Origin: a virus
DNA: 27,815 nt
Reading direction: 5' to 3' (one strand)
Virus record (IMG/VR): IMGVR_UViG_3300025889_000753
Coordinates: 1 to 27,815 of that record
The position numbers and the translations under genes were made by a program. Shown here piece after piece: positions 21,856 through 27,755 of the stretch. A model generated the notes under the pieces. It had not been told where the DNA came from. It saw only the letters and a list, made by a program, of their open reading frames with translations, and made no database searches. Each line of letters begins with the position of its first letter. Positions within the stretch are counted from its first letter, which is position 1.

Positions 21856-22139
21856 AATGAAATGTCCAGCTGCTCGACGTTGATCCCCATGTCAGCGAAG
21901 CGCTCTTTCTCCGCTTCCAGCCTCTTCCGAGTATCCTCCTTCTTCCATATCTCGATGATATGCTGCGTCGGATACTCGTTGATGTAGCCGAGCTGTTCCT
22001 TGCGTCCACGTTTCACGTCCATGAGGATGCGCTGGATGAACCGGAGCGAGGCTGGCGTTGCGCCAACGTCGAGCGTCCGGCCGGTTGGGAGGATGAGGCG
22101 AAGGCCCTCGTTGGGCGCTAGTGTGACGCGCAGTTCCAT
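21852..22139 (-). CDS. Hypothetical protein with coiled-coil end
   Basis: 95 residues from the ATG at 22139, which overlaps the upstream stop as TGATG; the longer frame to 22193 would run into that gene. The N-terminal half is strand-rich (LRVTLAPNEGLRLILPTGRTLDVG), the C-terminal half a charged helix (EDTRKRLEAEKERFADMG). Unknown function. Confidence 0.72.
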   Translation of the reverse strand: MELRVTLAPNEGLRLILPTGRTLDVGATPASLRFIQRILMDVKRGRKEQLGYINEYPTQHIIEIWKKEDTRKRLEAEKERFADMGINVEQLDISL

Positions 22140-22477
22140 CAGTCCATCCTCGAGATTTCGTATGAACCGTCGGGTTGAAGGATCATCACCCATGCGTAAG
22201 GAAATATGAATATCTCTTCGTCACGCAACTGCGCTCGTGCAACTGGAGGGAGTGCCGAGTCGCCGGGATATTGGATAGAAGGAAAGGCTCTGTCAATAAT
22301 ACGAAAGCCTTTGAAAGGACGCCAGCCGCCACCGTGAGCGTAAGCTGTGTTGAACTGCTCACGCGCGGGACGGGGATCACTCTCACTGAGGAACGTCGGG
22401 ATGAGACCGACGGCGTACTCTAGCGCCGGCTGTCTGTAATATTTGGCACAGGCCAGAAGTTCTCGAAACTGTATCAT
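22139..22477 (-). CDS. Hypothetical protein, first gene behind an early promoter
   Basis: 112 residues from the ATG at 22477 behind AGGAGTTGCA, with a promoter at 22501-22529. The C-terminal half is homologous to the protein at 20989-21336 (shared YPG..LPP, LR.E and W-V pattern). As first gene behind a promoter it may be an early host-takeover protein. No known family. Confidence 0.76.
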   Translation of the reverse strand: MIQFRELLACAKYYRQPALEYAVGLIPTFLSESDPRPAREQFNTAYAHGGGWRPFKGFRIIDRAFPSIQYPGDSALPPVARAQLRDEEIFIFPYAWVMILQPDGSYEISRMD

Positions 22478-22500
22478 GGTGCAACTCCTTTCAATTATCC

Positions 22501-22529
22501 ATATTACCACAAACCGTGCTCAAACGCAA
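22501..22529 (-). promoter_or_regulatory. Early promoter, second member of a two-site class
   Basis: The - strand reads TTGCGT, 17 bases, TAATAT. Both the -35 with its GG flank and the inner spacer half (CGGTTTGTGG) recur at 27727-27755. It lies between two genes, and the predicted start falls just ahead of the AGGAGTTGCA site of the next gene, giving a very short leader. Confidence 0.75.
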
Positions 22530-22543
22530 CCGACGTTGTGAGC

Positions 22544-22768
22544 CTATTGATTGATCCTTGTTGTAGACAGGACGGTTAGGACCTGTGCTACAACAGCCTG
22601 TAAGTTTGCGGCCGCCGTGTTGAGGTCGGCAACGATCTGCACAATGTCGGGCAGGTCGGCCTCAAGTGGTGTAGCAGGAAGGGCTGCTAGGGCTGCGGCT
22701 ACATCTGTGAGGCCGGTGTTTACCGCTTCGACGTCAGTGATAATATCGTCTACGGAGGGAAGGGGCAT
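22544..22768 (-). CDS. Helical Ala/Val/Asp-rich protein
   Basis: 74 residues from the ATG at 22768; AGGA lies eight bases upstream. The product is built of amphipathic segments (DDIITDVEAVNTGLTDVAAALAAL and DIVQIVADLNTAAANLQ), a pattern of small helical bundle or coiled-coil phage proteins. It ends just before the second early promoter and is the last gene of the transcript from the right edge. Function unknown. Confidence 0.72.
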   Translation of the reverse strand: MPLPSVDDIITDVEAVNTGLTDVAAALAALPATPLEADLPDIVQIVADLNTAAANLQAVVAQVLTVLSTTRINQ

Positions 22769-22778
22769 GGTTAGGTTC

Positions 22779-22973
22779 CTATAACGGGAGGGCGGTTGTG
22801 CAGAAAGCGCACTCGGCGAGGCCGCGGCCGACGTACCAGTGCGATCGACCGCAGCCTGGGCAGGCAATGCCGGGGCGGTACTGAATGACGTAGCCGCGGT
22901 TCTCTGGGTTGAAGGTGGCAGTCGCCAAAGTTTTCTTGCGGCGGTATACCTTCAATTCGGATGGCTGGTTCAT
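22779..22973 (-). CDS. Zinc-ribbon protein
   Basis: 64 residues with two C-x2-C pairs, CPGC at about 38-41 and CAFC at about 55-58, separated by 13 residues: a classical zinc ribbon. The N-terminus is basic (KVYRRKKTLATATF). GGAG lies eleven bases before the ATG. Zinc-ribbon proteins of this size often bind nucleic acid or RNA polymerase; no family named. Confidence 0.76.
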   Translation of the reverse strand: MNQPSELKVYRRKKTLATATFNPENRGYVIQYRPGIACPGCGRSHWYVGRGLAECAFCTTALPL

Positions 22974-23509
22974 TTCTTGTTTTCTCCATCTTCATGCGAT
23001 ACTGACCGGATGGCGGTGGCGATTGTGCGCGGATCGTAGCTTTCCCAGTCCTTATTCTCGAAGCTCAAGGCAATCCTCGCACACCGTTCACGCTCTACCC
23101 GCTCGGCGGTAAGGTAGGCGGAGGCGATGGCGGCTTCGTGAGCCTCGATTATGCGGCAAGCTAGCCATGCATGCGGAAGTCCGTCGCCATGATCCTTGGC
23201 GTTCTCTTCCAGCCAGAGCACTATGTGATCGGCGTTCGAGATGTCGAGATCGCTTTGGAGCTTGGCGATCTCTTCCGCCGCCCACTGGAAATCTGCTTCG
23301 GTTGGCTGAGCAGGGGCGACCTTAAACTCCTCAATCTGATCGCCCATCGGCGCGTTATCGCAGCACTGCCCGCATTCTTGGGAGGCGAGCGACCATGTGC
23401 CGTCCGGCCATTTGATCCAGAGCGCGTTGCAGACCTTACAGCGGTGCGTCGCATTACGCGCTCGTTCCGCCTCCTGCGTCATCCGCAGTTCATCGAGGTC
23501 AGGGGACAT
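22970..23509 (-). CDS. Hypothetical protein with N-terminal cysteine pairs
   Basis: 179 residues from the ATG at 23509, GGAG seven bases upstream; the longer frame to 23659 is a shadow of the next gene. Cysteines CKVC near 24-27 and CGQCC near 46-50 may form a zinc site. Then comes a helical part (FQWAAEEIAKLQSDLDI), and the stretch RIIEAHEAAIASAYLTAERVERERCARIAL followed by AIRS is common in small phage proteins of the accessory type. The start overlaps the upstream stop by eleven bases. Function unknown. Confidence 0.74.
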   Translation of the reverse strand: MSPDLDELRMTQEAERARNATHRCKVCNALWIKWPDGTWSLASQECGQCCDNAPMGDQIEEFKVAPAQPTEADFQWAAEEIAKLQSDLDISNADHIVLWLEENAKDHGDGLPHAWLACRIIEAHEAAIASAYLTAERVERERCARIALSFENKDWESYDPRTIATAIRSVSHEDGENKK

Positions 23510-23738
23510 TGGGACTCTCCACCAGTTCGAGCTGCGAAGGCGCGAAGACGAACAGCAAGCCACAGTCGTTCTCGGCCACGACGCGCAACAAGCCGCTCCG
23601 CTCGCCATCGGATCGCTTCTGAAAAACGGCGACCACGATCCCTCGGAAATGATAGTCACCTGTGCGCTTCAGGATTTCGTCGCCGCGTTGAAACTGACGG
23701 TTCATGTCAGCCGCTTTGATGAGGCGAAGTTTATCCAT
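23499..23738 (-). CDS. Small conserved-looking beta protein
   Basis: 79 residues from the ATG at 23738; the frame to 23873 would cover the next gene. The core GDEILKRTGDYHFRGIVVAVFQKRSDG and then CGLLFVFAPSQLEL is a pattern I know from small phage and bacterial proteins (GDYxFxGxVVAxFxK), probably a small SH3-like barrel. GAGG precedes the ATG. Function of the family is unknown. Confidence 0.74.
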   Translation of the reverse strand: MDKLRLIKAADMNRQFQRGDEILKRTGDYHFRGIVVAVFQKRSDGERSGLLRVVAENDCGLLFVFAPSQLELVESPNVP

Positions 23739-23742
23739 CCCC

Positions 23743-24168
23743 CTACCTCCTCTCGACATCGGGAGCTGCCTGGGCGCGAAGGGCGAACGCGATCCGGTTC
23801 TCGCTGCGGACGCTGAGTGCTTCATAGCGCCGCTCGCTGCCGAGTTCCCGATAGGACTCTCTAACACCCGCATCGATGCATAGGCGGGTGATGCAGCTTA
23901 GGATGCGCTGTGCTGTCCACCCGTCCTTCTCGCTCGTGCCCAGACACGCTAGCTTGATGAGGCGCAGCGCCTCTCGTAGTTCAGGCGCGCTTCTAAGCAG
24001 CTCGGCATGACCGCCGAACGCGTGACAGATCAGATCGCCTTTAGGCGCGTTGTCCTCGTCGGACGCTACAATGGTCTCGAAGCCCTTGTCGTCGGTTATA
24101 ATGTGCCAAGGGGGCGGCGCGTCCGCCAGCTCGATCAGCGCGGTCCTGTCCTGGTTAGGCATGGTCAT
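23743..24168 (-). CDS. Hypothetical accessory protein (Ea22/ead-like character)
   Basis: 141 residues, with two possible starts (24168 and 24162); the first overlaps the previous stop as ATGA and is preferred. The N-terminus PPPWHIITDDKGFETIVASDED and then HAELLRSAPELREALRLIKLAC resembles the phage accessory type with WHI.. and LL.SAPEL.EAL elements. No catalytic motif. Function unknown. Confidence 0.74.
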   Translation of the reverse strand: MTMPNQDRTALIELADAPPPWHIITDDKGFETIVASDEDNAPKGDLICHAFGGHAELLRSAPELREALRLIKLACLGTSEKDGWTAQRILSCITRLCIDAGVRESYRELGSERRYEALSVRSENRIAFALRAQAAPDVERR

Positions 24169-24353
24169 GCATGCACCTGATCGATGGCGCGGTTGATGAT
24201 CTCGGCGATCAGTTTGGCCCGCATCCCGACCAGCAAGCCAGTCGTAGGATCGGCGGCGGCACGCAGCACGCCCGGCTGGCTGGGATCAACCGTGACGTAG
24301 GCCCAATCGGTGCGAAGCTGTTTCAGCGCGGCGAGATATTCAGCTTCTTCCAT
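24165..24353 (-). CDS. Small hypothetical protein
   Basis: 62 residues, AGGAG about seven bases before the ATG, ATGA overlap with the next gene. Helical ends around a short strand part (WAYVTVDPSQPGVLRAAADP). Function unknown. Confidence 0.68.
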   Translation of the reverse strand: MEEAEYLAALKQLRTDWAYVTVDPSQPGVLRAAADPTTGLLVGMRAKLIAEIINRAIDQVHA

Positions 24354-24414
24354 GCTCTTGCTCCTTGAGGAAATTGCGGAGTGATTGGTCGGTGCTATCG
24401 GGGTGGGGTTTCAT
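24340..24414 (-). CDS. 24-residue peptide, tentative
   Basis: ATG at 24414 overlaps the TGA of the 40-codon gene as ATGA; its stop lies 14 bases inside the next gene. The product is polar and charged. A weak GGGAA lies upstream. Its support is mainly the coupling pattern that runs through the whole arm, so it may be chance. Confidence 0.38.
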   Translation of the reverse strand: MKPHPDSTDQSLRNFLKEQEHGRS

Positions 24415-24533
24415 GAAGGGTTCCCGGTGGAGTTGGGCGATGCCGTGTCTTCGCACGGCCCGCGCTGCTGGCCTTCGGCCTCAGCCCCTTCGGGTCTTCG
24501 CGGAGCAGCATCGCTATCGCGGGGCTCAAGCAT
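24411..24533 (-). CDS. 40-residue Pro/Glu-rich peptide, tentative
   Basis: ATG at 24533 behind AGAGGTAGGA, stop overlapping the next ATG. Low-complexity polar product (RRPEGAEAEGQQRGPCEDTA). It overlaps the DUF551-like stop by eight bases. The DNA here is very GC-rich and unlike the flanks. Real translation is plausible from the chain of overlaps, but coding evidence is thin. Confidence 0.45.
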   Translation of the reverse strand: MLEPRDSDAAPRRPEGAEAEGQQRGPCEDTASPNSTGNPS

Positions 24534-24753
24534 GTCCTACCTCTGCTGAGCGAAGCGACTGGATGCTCGGCAGAGACTGCCAGTGCGTCGGATCATGCGG
24601 CAGCTTCACGCGGCTCAGTGCTGGCCCGCCGCTAAGAAGCCACCCATCGCCATAGCCATAAATTGCCACCGCCCACCACCCGAGCAGGGCTGCGTTGCAA
24701 ACCAGCACCTCGGTCTGGGCCGGAGCGGAACTGATCGGTTTCCAGCTAGTCAT
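24526..24753 (-). CDS. DUF551-like protein
   Basis: 75 residues with the family pattern: start WKPISSAPAQTEVLVCN, middle WWAVAIYGYGDGWLL and end DPTHWQSLPSI. DUF551 proteins are small accessory proteins, widespread in phages and prophages, without known function. The C-terminal THW-x2-LP is the hallmark. ATG at 24753 overlaps the upstream stop by eight bases. Confidence 0.82.
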   Translation of the reverse strand: MTSWKPISSAPAQTEVLVCNAALLGWWAVAIYGYGDGWLLSGGPALSRVKLPHDPTHWQSLPSIQSLRSAEVGHA

Positions 24754-25036
24754 TGAGTGTCCCCGACATGAAAAGCGTCATTGAAATCGGCGGTTTTCCA
24801 TCGCGCGCTCTTGCAGCGTTCACAGTCAAAAGCTGGTCCGCCATGCACGCATCATAGGCAGCTCGTTCAATGCCGCGCTCGATCAGCTTAATGCGGTCAT
24901 TCAGGGCATCGCGCTCGGCCTTCAGGCGATGCAATTCGCGCGAGGGATGCGACTCCGCGAAGACGCCATCGGCGGCTGAGGGCGAAGCCTCGCAGCCCGG
25001 TTCCGAAGGAACGCGCCCAACTTCTTCCCTGCTCAT
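24746..25036 (-). CDS. Hypothetical protein with coiled-coil segment
   Basis: 96 residues from the ATG at 25036, overlapping the preceding stop as ATGA; AGGAG sites lie upstream. The N-terminal third is low-complexity (VPSEPGCEASPSAADGVFAE), then a coiled coil (ELHRLKAERDALNDRIKLIERGIER), then a segment with YDACMADQLLTVNAARARDGKPPISM. Function unknown. Confidence 0.7.
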   Translation of the reverse strand: MSREEVGRVPSEPGCEASPSAADGVFAESHPSRELHRLKAERDALNDRIKLIERGIERAAYDACMADQLLTVNAARARDGKPPISMTLFMSGTLND

Positions 25037-25554
25037 CCTCCCTCTCCTTTGATAGCGGAGAGAGCGGAACGGGCGTTGGCGGCGGCCTCCCAACGCCCGC
25101 GAGCGCAGCCTTCCTGAAAGGCCTGCTCGATCGCTTCTTCGGCTTGTTCGTCGTCAGGTCGGCTGTAGCGAAAGCTAACGGTCGGTTCGGGTGGCGGCTC
25201 ACCTGTCGGTGCCTCGCCGTCAACCCGCTTGAACGCCTCTTCCGCCACCTGTAGACGAGAGCGTAGGGTGCGGAGTTCTGACAGGAGAGCGGGGGCGTGG
25301 TTGCGAAGGAGGACGATCAGGGCGGCGTTGGCGAGCATTTCCTTGTGGCCGCGCGCCGACTGCCAATATTCTTGCCAGAAGCCGTCCCAATGAATTACCG
25401 CACAGTCCAGCTCTCTGGGCGCTTGAATGCTTGGAACCTCCATCGGCCTATCGCCGCTGTCGTCCACGCAAATCCACCAGTCTCCGGGCGTCGCCTTCGC
25501 CAGCGTCGCCTCTATCTCTTCAAGGGGGAGGGGAGGTTTTCGATTGTCGGTCAT
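25033..25554 (-). CDS. Ea22-like accessory protein
   Basis: 173 residues. The opening LEEIEATLAKATPGDWWICVDDSGD and the later ANAALIVLLRNHAPALLSEL are the signature of a very common phage accessory type (ATPGxW followed by a NAxLIxxLRNxxPALL helix). The rest has a linker and an acidic helix. Start overlaps the upstream stop as ATGA. The function of this family is not established. Confidence 0.78.
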   Translation of the reverse strand: MTDNRKPPLPLEEIEATLAKATPGDWWICVDDSGDRPMEVPSIQAPRELDCAVIHWDGFWQEYWQSARGHKEMLANAALIVLLRNHAPALLSELRTLRSRLQVAEEAFKRVDGEAPTGEPPPEPTVSFRYSRPDDEQAEEAIEQAFQEGCARGRWEAAANARSALSAIKGEGG

Positions 25555-25865
25555 TGCCCCACCCCTGCTTTGGAGAGAGCGGCGATTGCCCTGAAGCTCA
25601 GGTCGCGATCATCGAAGCCGGGGCCGTGCGGGTGCGGCTTGTAGATTTCCGGGTTCGCGTAGAAGCGCAACGCCTCCACCAGCTCTGCAACCGATGCTTC
25701 GCGGTGACGGGCGAGGGCTTCGGCGAGCACGTCGCGCATCTCCTCCACGTCAGCTTCGCAGAGAACATCGCTGTTCGCGTAGTAGATTGTTTGCGCCGCC
25801 TCAGCCGCCGCTTCCCGGTCGAGCTGTATGACAGCCACCAGCCCATCGGATTGATTGGGGGTCAT
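25551..25865 (-). CDS. Hypothetical protein
   Basis: 104 residues from the ATG at 25865; GGAGG lies upstream, and the start overlaps the previous stop as ATGA. Helical acidic part (LDREAAAEAAQTIYYANSDVL), then VAELVEALRFYANPEIYKPHPHGPGF and DDRDLSFRAIAALSKAG, a type seen in accessory regions of alphaproteobacterial phages and prophages. Function unknown. Confidence 0.74.
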   Translation of the reverse strand: MTPNQSDGLVAVIQLDREAAAEAAQTIYYANSDVLCEADVEEMRDVLAEALARHREASVAELVEALRFYANPEIYKPHPHGPGFDDRDLSFRAIAALSKAGVGQ

Positions 25866-26107
25866 TTGGAATATCCTCCGGCTGCGAGCATGGCGTCGGC
25901 GATCAGGTAACAAGAGCGAGCAAGATGACGGGCGCTCTCGCCGGTATTATAGCGCATTGTTCCTGCGACACCGGCGAGCACTTGCCCCGCGAACCAGTCG
26001 CGCAGGGTCATGCCTTCAAGCTGAACCTCTTTCGGTGTGGCCAGCGGATCAGACGACGTATTGCGCGCGACCTTGACCGGAAATGCAGGCGGGTTCTCAG
26101 GCTTCAT
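25862..26107 (-). CDS. Small phage protein with MTLRDWFAGQ motif
   Basis: 81 residues from the ATG at 26107 (ATGA overlap). The core GMTLRDWFAGQVLAGVAG followed by ARSCYLIADAMLAAGG is a widespread small phage protein type (GMTLRDYFAAQAL). No function is known. The first part, PPAFPVKVARN, is typical as well. Confidence 0.8.
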   Translation of the reverse strand: MKPENPPAFPVKVARNTSSDPLATPKEVQLEGMTLRDWFAGQVLAGVAGTMRYNTGESARHLARSCYLIADAMLAAGGYSK

Positions 26108-26433
26108 GGCTGTTGCTCGCTTGAGGGAGGGGCGGGGGATGCGGCGAGCATGGGCCACCAGACATTGATCGCCATCGGGTAGGCATCGCTCGGAAAGGCG
26201 TCTTGGCGATGATCGTCCACGACTGCCCAATAGGCGTCCATCATCGCCCTGGTCGGCTCTATCGGCACCAGCGCCCACCCTGCTTCGGGCATTGCTGCGA
26301 TCGCCGCGCGGGCAGCTTCACCATATTGCTCGATGGCCGACGGGCAGCGCGTCGCGTGACAGAAGCCGACGCAAAGGCCGCCACTTCGACAAATCGCCCT
26401 CGCGACCCGTTCGACATCGGCTTTGGAGGTCAT
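26104..26433 (-). CDS. Hypothetical accessory protein, Cys-rich N-terminus
   Basis: 109 residues behind AGGAGTTGCA. The N-terminus DVERVARAICRSGGLCVGFCHATRCP has four cysteines and a histidine in about 15 residues, then IEQYGEAARAAIAAM, a common phage pattern (VARAIC....W..y...AraAI.AM), and PTRAMMDAYWAVVDDH. Probably a small alpha-helical protein, function unknown. Confidence 0.78.
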   Translation of the reverse strand: MTSKADVERVARAICRSGGLCVGFCHATRCPSAIEQYGEAARAAIAAMPEAGWALVPIEPTRAMMDAYWAVVDDHRQDAFPSDAYPMAINVWWPMLAASPAPPSSEQQP

Positions 26434-26666
26434 GATTGCAACTCCTTTCTAGGCATCCGTTGTCCAAGCCGTAACGTGCTGATGCCTTCGTAAGCACGTT
26501 GGCAAGCCTGCAGCTGACTTTCAGCCTTCGCCTTCGTATCCGCGCGAATGAGGATACGCATGGGAAAGCCTTTGCGAAAACTGGCGACCGCCCAGGCCTC
26601 GGCCCGATGAATGTCGGTGAGGCGCCAGCCGCCCTGTCGGCGGATTGGGACGACTTTGAAGATCAT
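26430..26666 (-). CDS. Small basic hypothetical protein
   Basis: 78 residues from the ATG at 26666; overlaps on both sides as ATGA. Basic, with KVVPIRRQGGWRLTDIHRAEAWAVASFRKG and later TKAKAESQLQACQRAYEG. Function unknown. Confidence 0.72.
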   Translation of the reverse strand: MIFKVVPIRRQGGWRLTDIHRAEAWAVASFRKGFPMRILIRADTKAKAESQLQACQRAYEGISTLRLGQRMPRKELQS

Positions 26667-26986
26667 CGCGCTGACTCCACGATAATGATGGGCGCGCAAC
26701 CGTCCGTTGTTGGTTCGGCGCGCTGCCAAATCTCCATCGCGTCGAGAGGCGTCACGCGCGGGTGCGCCGGTTCGTCCTCGACGAGGACATAGACCGCAGC
26801 GAATGGGCCGAATATGACCACGCCTGAATAGCGGAAATGCGATGCGAGGCGCGGAATGCTGACGGCCGTTGGCTGCAGCTCCCATGACATGAGGCGCTTG
26901 ACAATGGCCGTGCGGAGGTCACTCTCATTGTCGAGTGGACAGGAGAATGTGTGCCGGCCCTCGACGTTGTAGAGGTGGAGCCACAT
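26663..26986 (-). CDS. Hypothetical protein
   Basis: 107 residues from the ATG at 26986, which overlaps the upstream stop as TAATG. It contains RHTFSCPLDNESDLRTAIVKRL and a strand-rich centre VVIFGPFAAVYVLVED. No motif recognised. Confidence 0.72.
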   Translation of the reverse strand: MWLHLYNVEGRHTFSCPLDNESDLRTAIVKRLMSWELQPTAVSIPRLASHFRYSGVVIFGPFAAVYVLVEDEPAHPRVTPLDAMEIWQRAEPTTDGCAPIIIVESAR

Positions 26987-27180
26987 TAGCACGGCCTCCC
27001 ATTCACTTCCGCAAGCGGGAGCCGGTGTGTACCGGCAAACCAACGCGACGACTCACCGCGTTGGTAGGGCACGCTGGCCACGTCGCAGATGAGGGCGCAC
27101 ATATTCGTGCGGTAAGTGAGTCCCGGCAGGTCGCTATAGCTGACCTCGACGCGCTCGCCGATGATTTCTGCGAAAATCAT
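26986..27180 (-). CDS. Small hypothetical protein behind the double hairpin
   Basis: 64 residues, ATG at 27180 directly behind AGGAGTTGCA. Four hydrophobic strands (MIFAEIIGERVEVSYSDL, TNMCALICDVASV). It is the first gene after the double hairpin at 27216-27284, so that structure probably forms in its leader. Function unknown. Confidence 0.73.
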   Translation of the reverse strand: MIFAEIIGERVEVSYSDLPGLTYRTNMCALICDVASVPYQRGESSRWFAGTHRLPLAEVNGRPC

Positions 27181-27215
27181 TTTTGCAACTCCTTCCATTG
27201 TTAGAACCAGTGTGG

Positions 27216-27284
27216 CCGTCCTAGTGAGATTAGCGGACCACTCTCACTAGGACGGTCAACGTAAGGGGAAGAACGTTGACCGTC
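27216..27284 (-). promoter_or_regulatory. Two mutually exclusive hairpins in an intergenic leader
   Basis: A perfect twelve-pair stem (27251-27262 with 27273-27284, loop of ten) and a perfect fourteen-pair stem (27216-27229 with 27242-27255, loop of twelve) share bases 27251-27255, so both cannot be complete at once. On the - strand transcript the twelve-pair stem forms first, the fourteen-pair stem second, and the AGGAGTTGCA site of the next gene follows 23 bases on. There is no T run, so it does not look like a standard terminator; attenuation or processing is possible. Confidence 0.6.
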
Positions 27285-27290
27285 GCCTCG

Positions 27291-27303
27291 AATCACCTCC
27301 TTT
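27291..27303 (-). promoter_or_regulatory. Extended anti-16S (Shine-Dalgarno-like) element without start codon
   Basis: The - strand reads AAAGGAGGTGATT directly after the stop of the gene at 27307-27501. It matches nearly the full complement of the 16S rRNA 3' end, more than any other site in the window. No ATG, GTG or TTG stands at the right distance; the only GTG overlaps the element itself. Confidence 0.5.
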
Positions 27304-27306
27304 CTG

Positions 27307-27501
27307 TTATTTCATGCTGCCGGGTTTGGTGAGGCCGTAGTTTCCCCAAGGCGTTGTGTTGTCTCGACCTTGGATGCGATCAGGCCGTTTACCAACCTGT
27401 TCACCATAGCGCCTTTCGTTCAGGCGCTTAAAGGCTCGACGGAGATGGCGACCGCCCGGATAGTCCTTACCGGGGCGGGTGCGGGGAGGGTTCGTAGGCA
27501 T
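27307..27501 (-). CDS. Small basic protein
   Basis: 64 residues from the ATG at 27501, overlapping the upstream stop as TAATG, with AAAGGAG seven bases before it. Very rich in Arg, Lys, Gly and Pro (RTRPGKDYPGGRHLRRAFKRLNERR), without hydrophobic core, therefore perhaps a nucleic-acid-binding peptide. Promoter-proximal genes of phages often encode such host-directed proteins. Function unknown. Confidence 0.7.
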   Translation of the reverse strand: MPTNPPRTRPGKDYPGGRHLRRAFKRLNERRYGEQVGKRPDRIQGRDNTTPWGNYGLTKPGSMK

Positions 27502-27674
27502 TAGTGACTCCTTTCGTCGAAATATCGTTTGGCGACGAAGCGCCAGTTCGGTCCATACTGGAGCCGGTGATGCGCGATCCAAGCGTACGGGTGCATTTTC
27601 GTTTTGCGCTGCATCACCTCACTCTGATGAGCCGAAACGCGCCGGTTGTTGCCTCGTCCGATGACAATTCGCAT
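27501..27674 (-). CDS. Small basic protein, first gene of the early arm in this window
   Basis: 57 residues, ATG at 27674 behind AGGAGTTGCA, with a promoter at 27727-27755. Basic and His-rich (RGNNRRVSAHQSEVMQRKTKMHPYAWIAHHRLQYG), possibly nucleic-acid-binding. The TAATG overlap links it to the following gene. Function unknown. Confidence 0.7.
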   Translation of the reverse strand: MRIVIGRGNNRRVSAHQSEVMQRKTKMHPYAWIAHHRLQYGPNWRFVAKRYFDERSH

Positions 27675-27726
27675 GTTGCAACTCCTATTCCCTGCAGCGC
27701 CGTGCGATGGCTTGCGCCGCACCCAT

Positions 27727-27755
27727 TATATACCACAAACCGGGCCGATACGCAA
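27727..27755 (-). promoter_or_regulatory. Early promoter, first member of a two-site class
   Basis: The - strand reads TTGCGT, 17 bases, TATATA (or TATAAT with a 19-base spacer). The -35 with its GG flank and the spacer part CGGTTTGTGG are the same as at 22501-22529, while the bases between them differ, so the likeness is not simple duplication of a long segment. It stands before the run of small genes to the left. Confidence 0.75.

Noticed and set aside
24415-24600. GC-rich stretch with CTTCGG-type short inverted repeats as a possible mobile repeat
   Set aside because: No terminal repeats or second copy of sufficient length were found in the window. A chain of overlapping small frames explains it at least as well.
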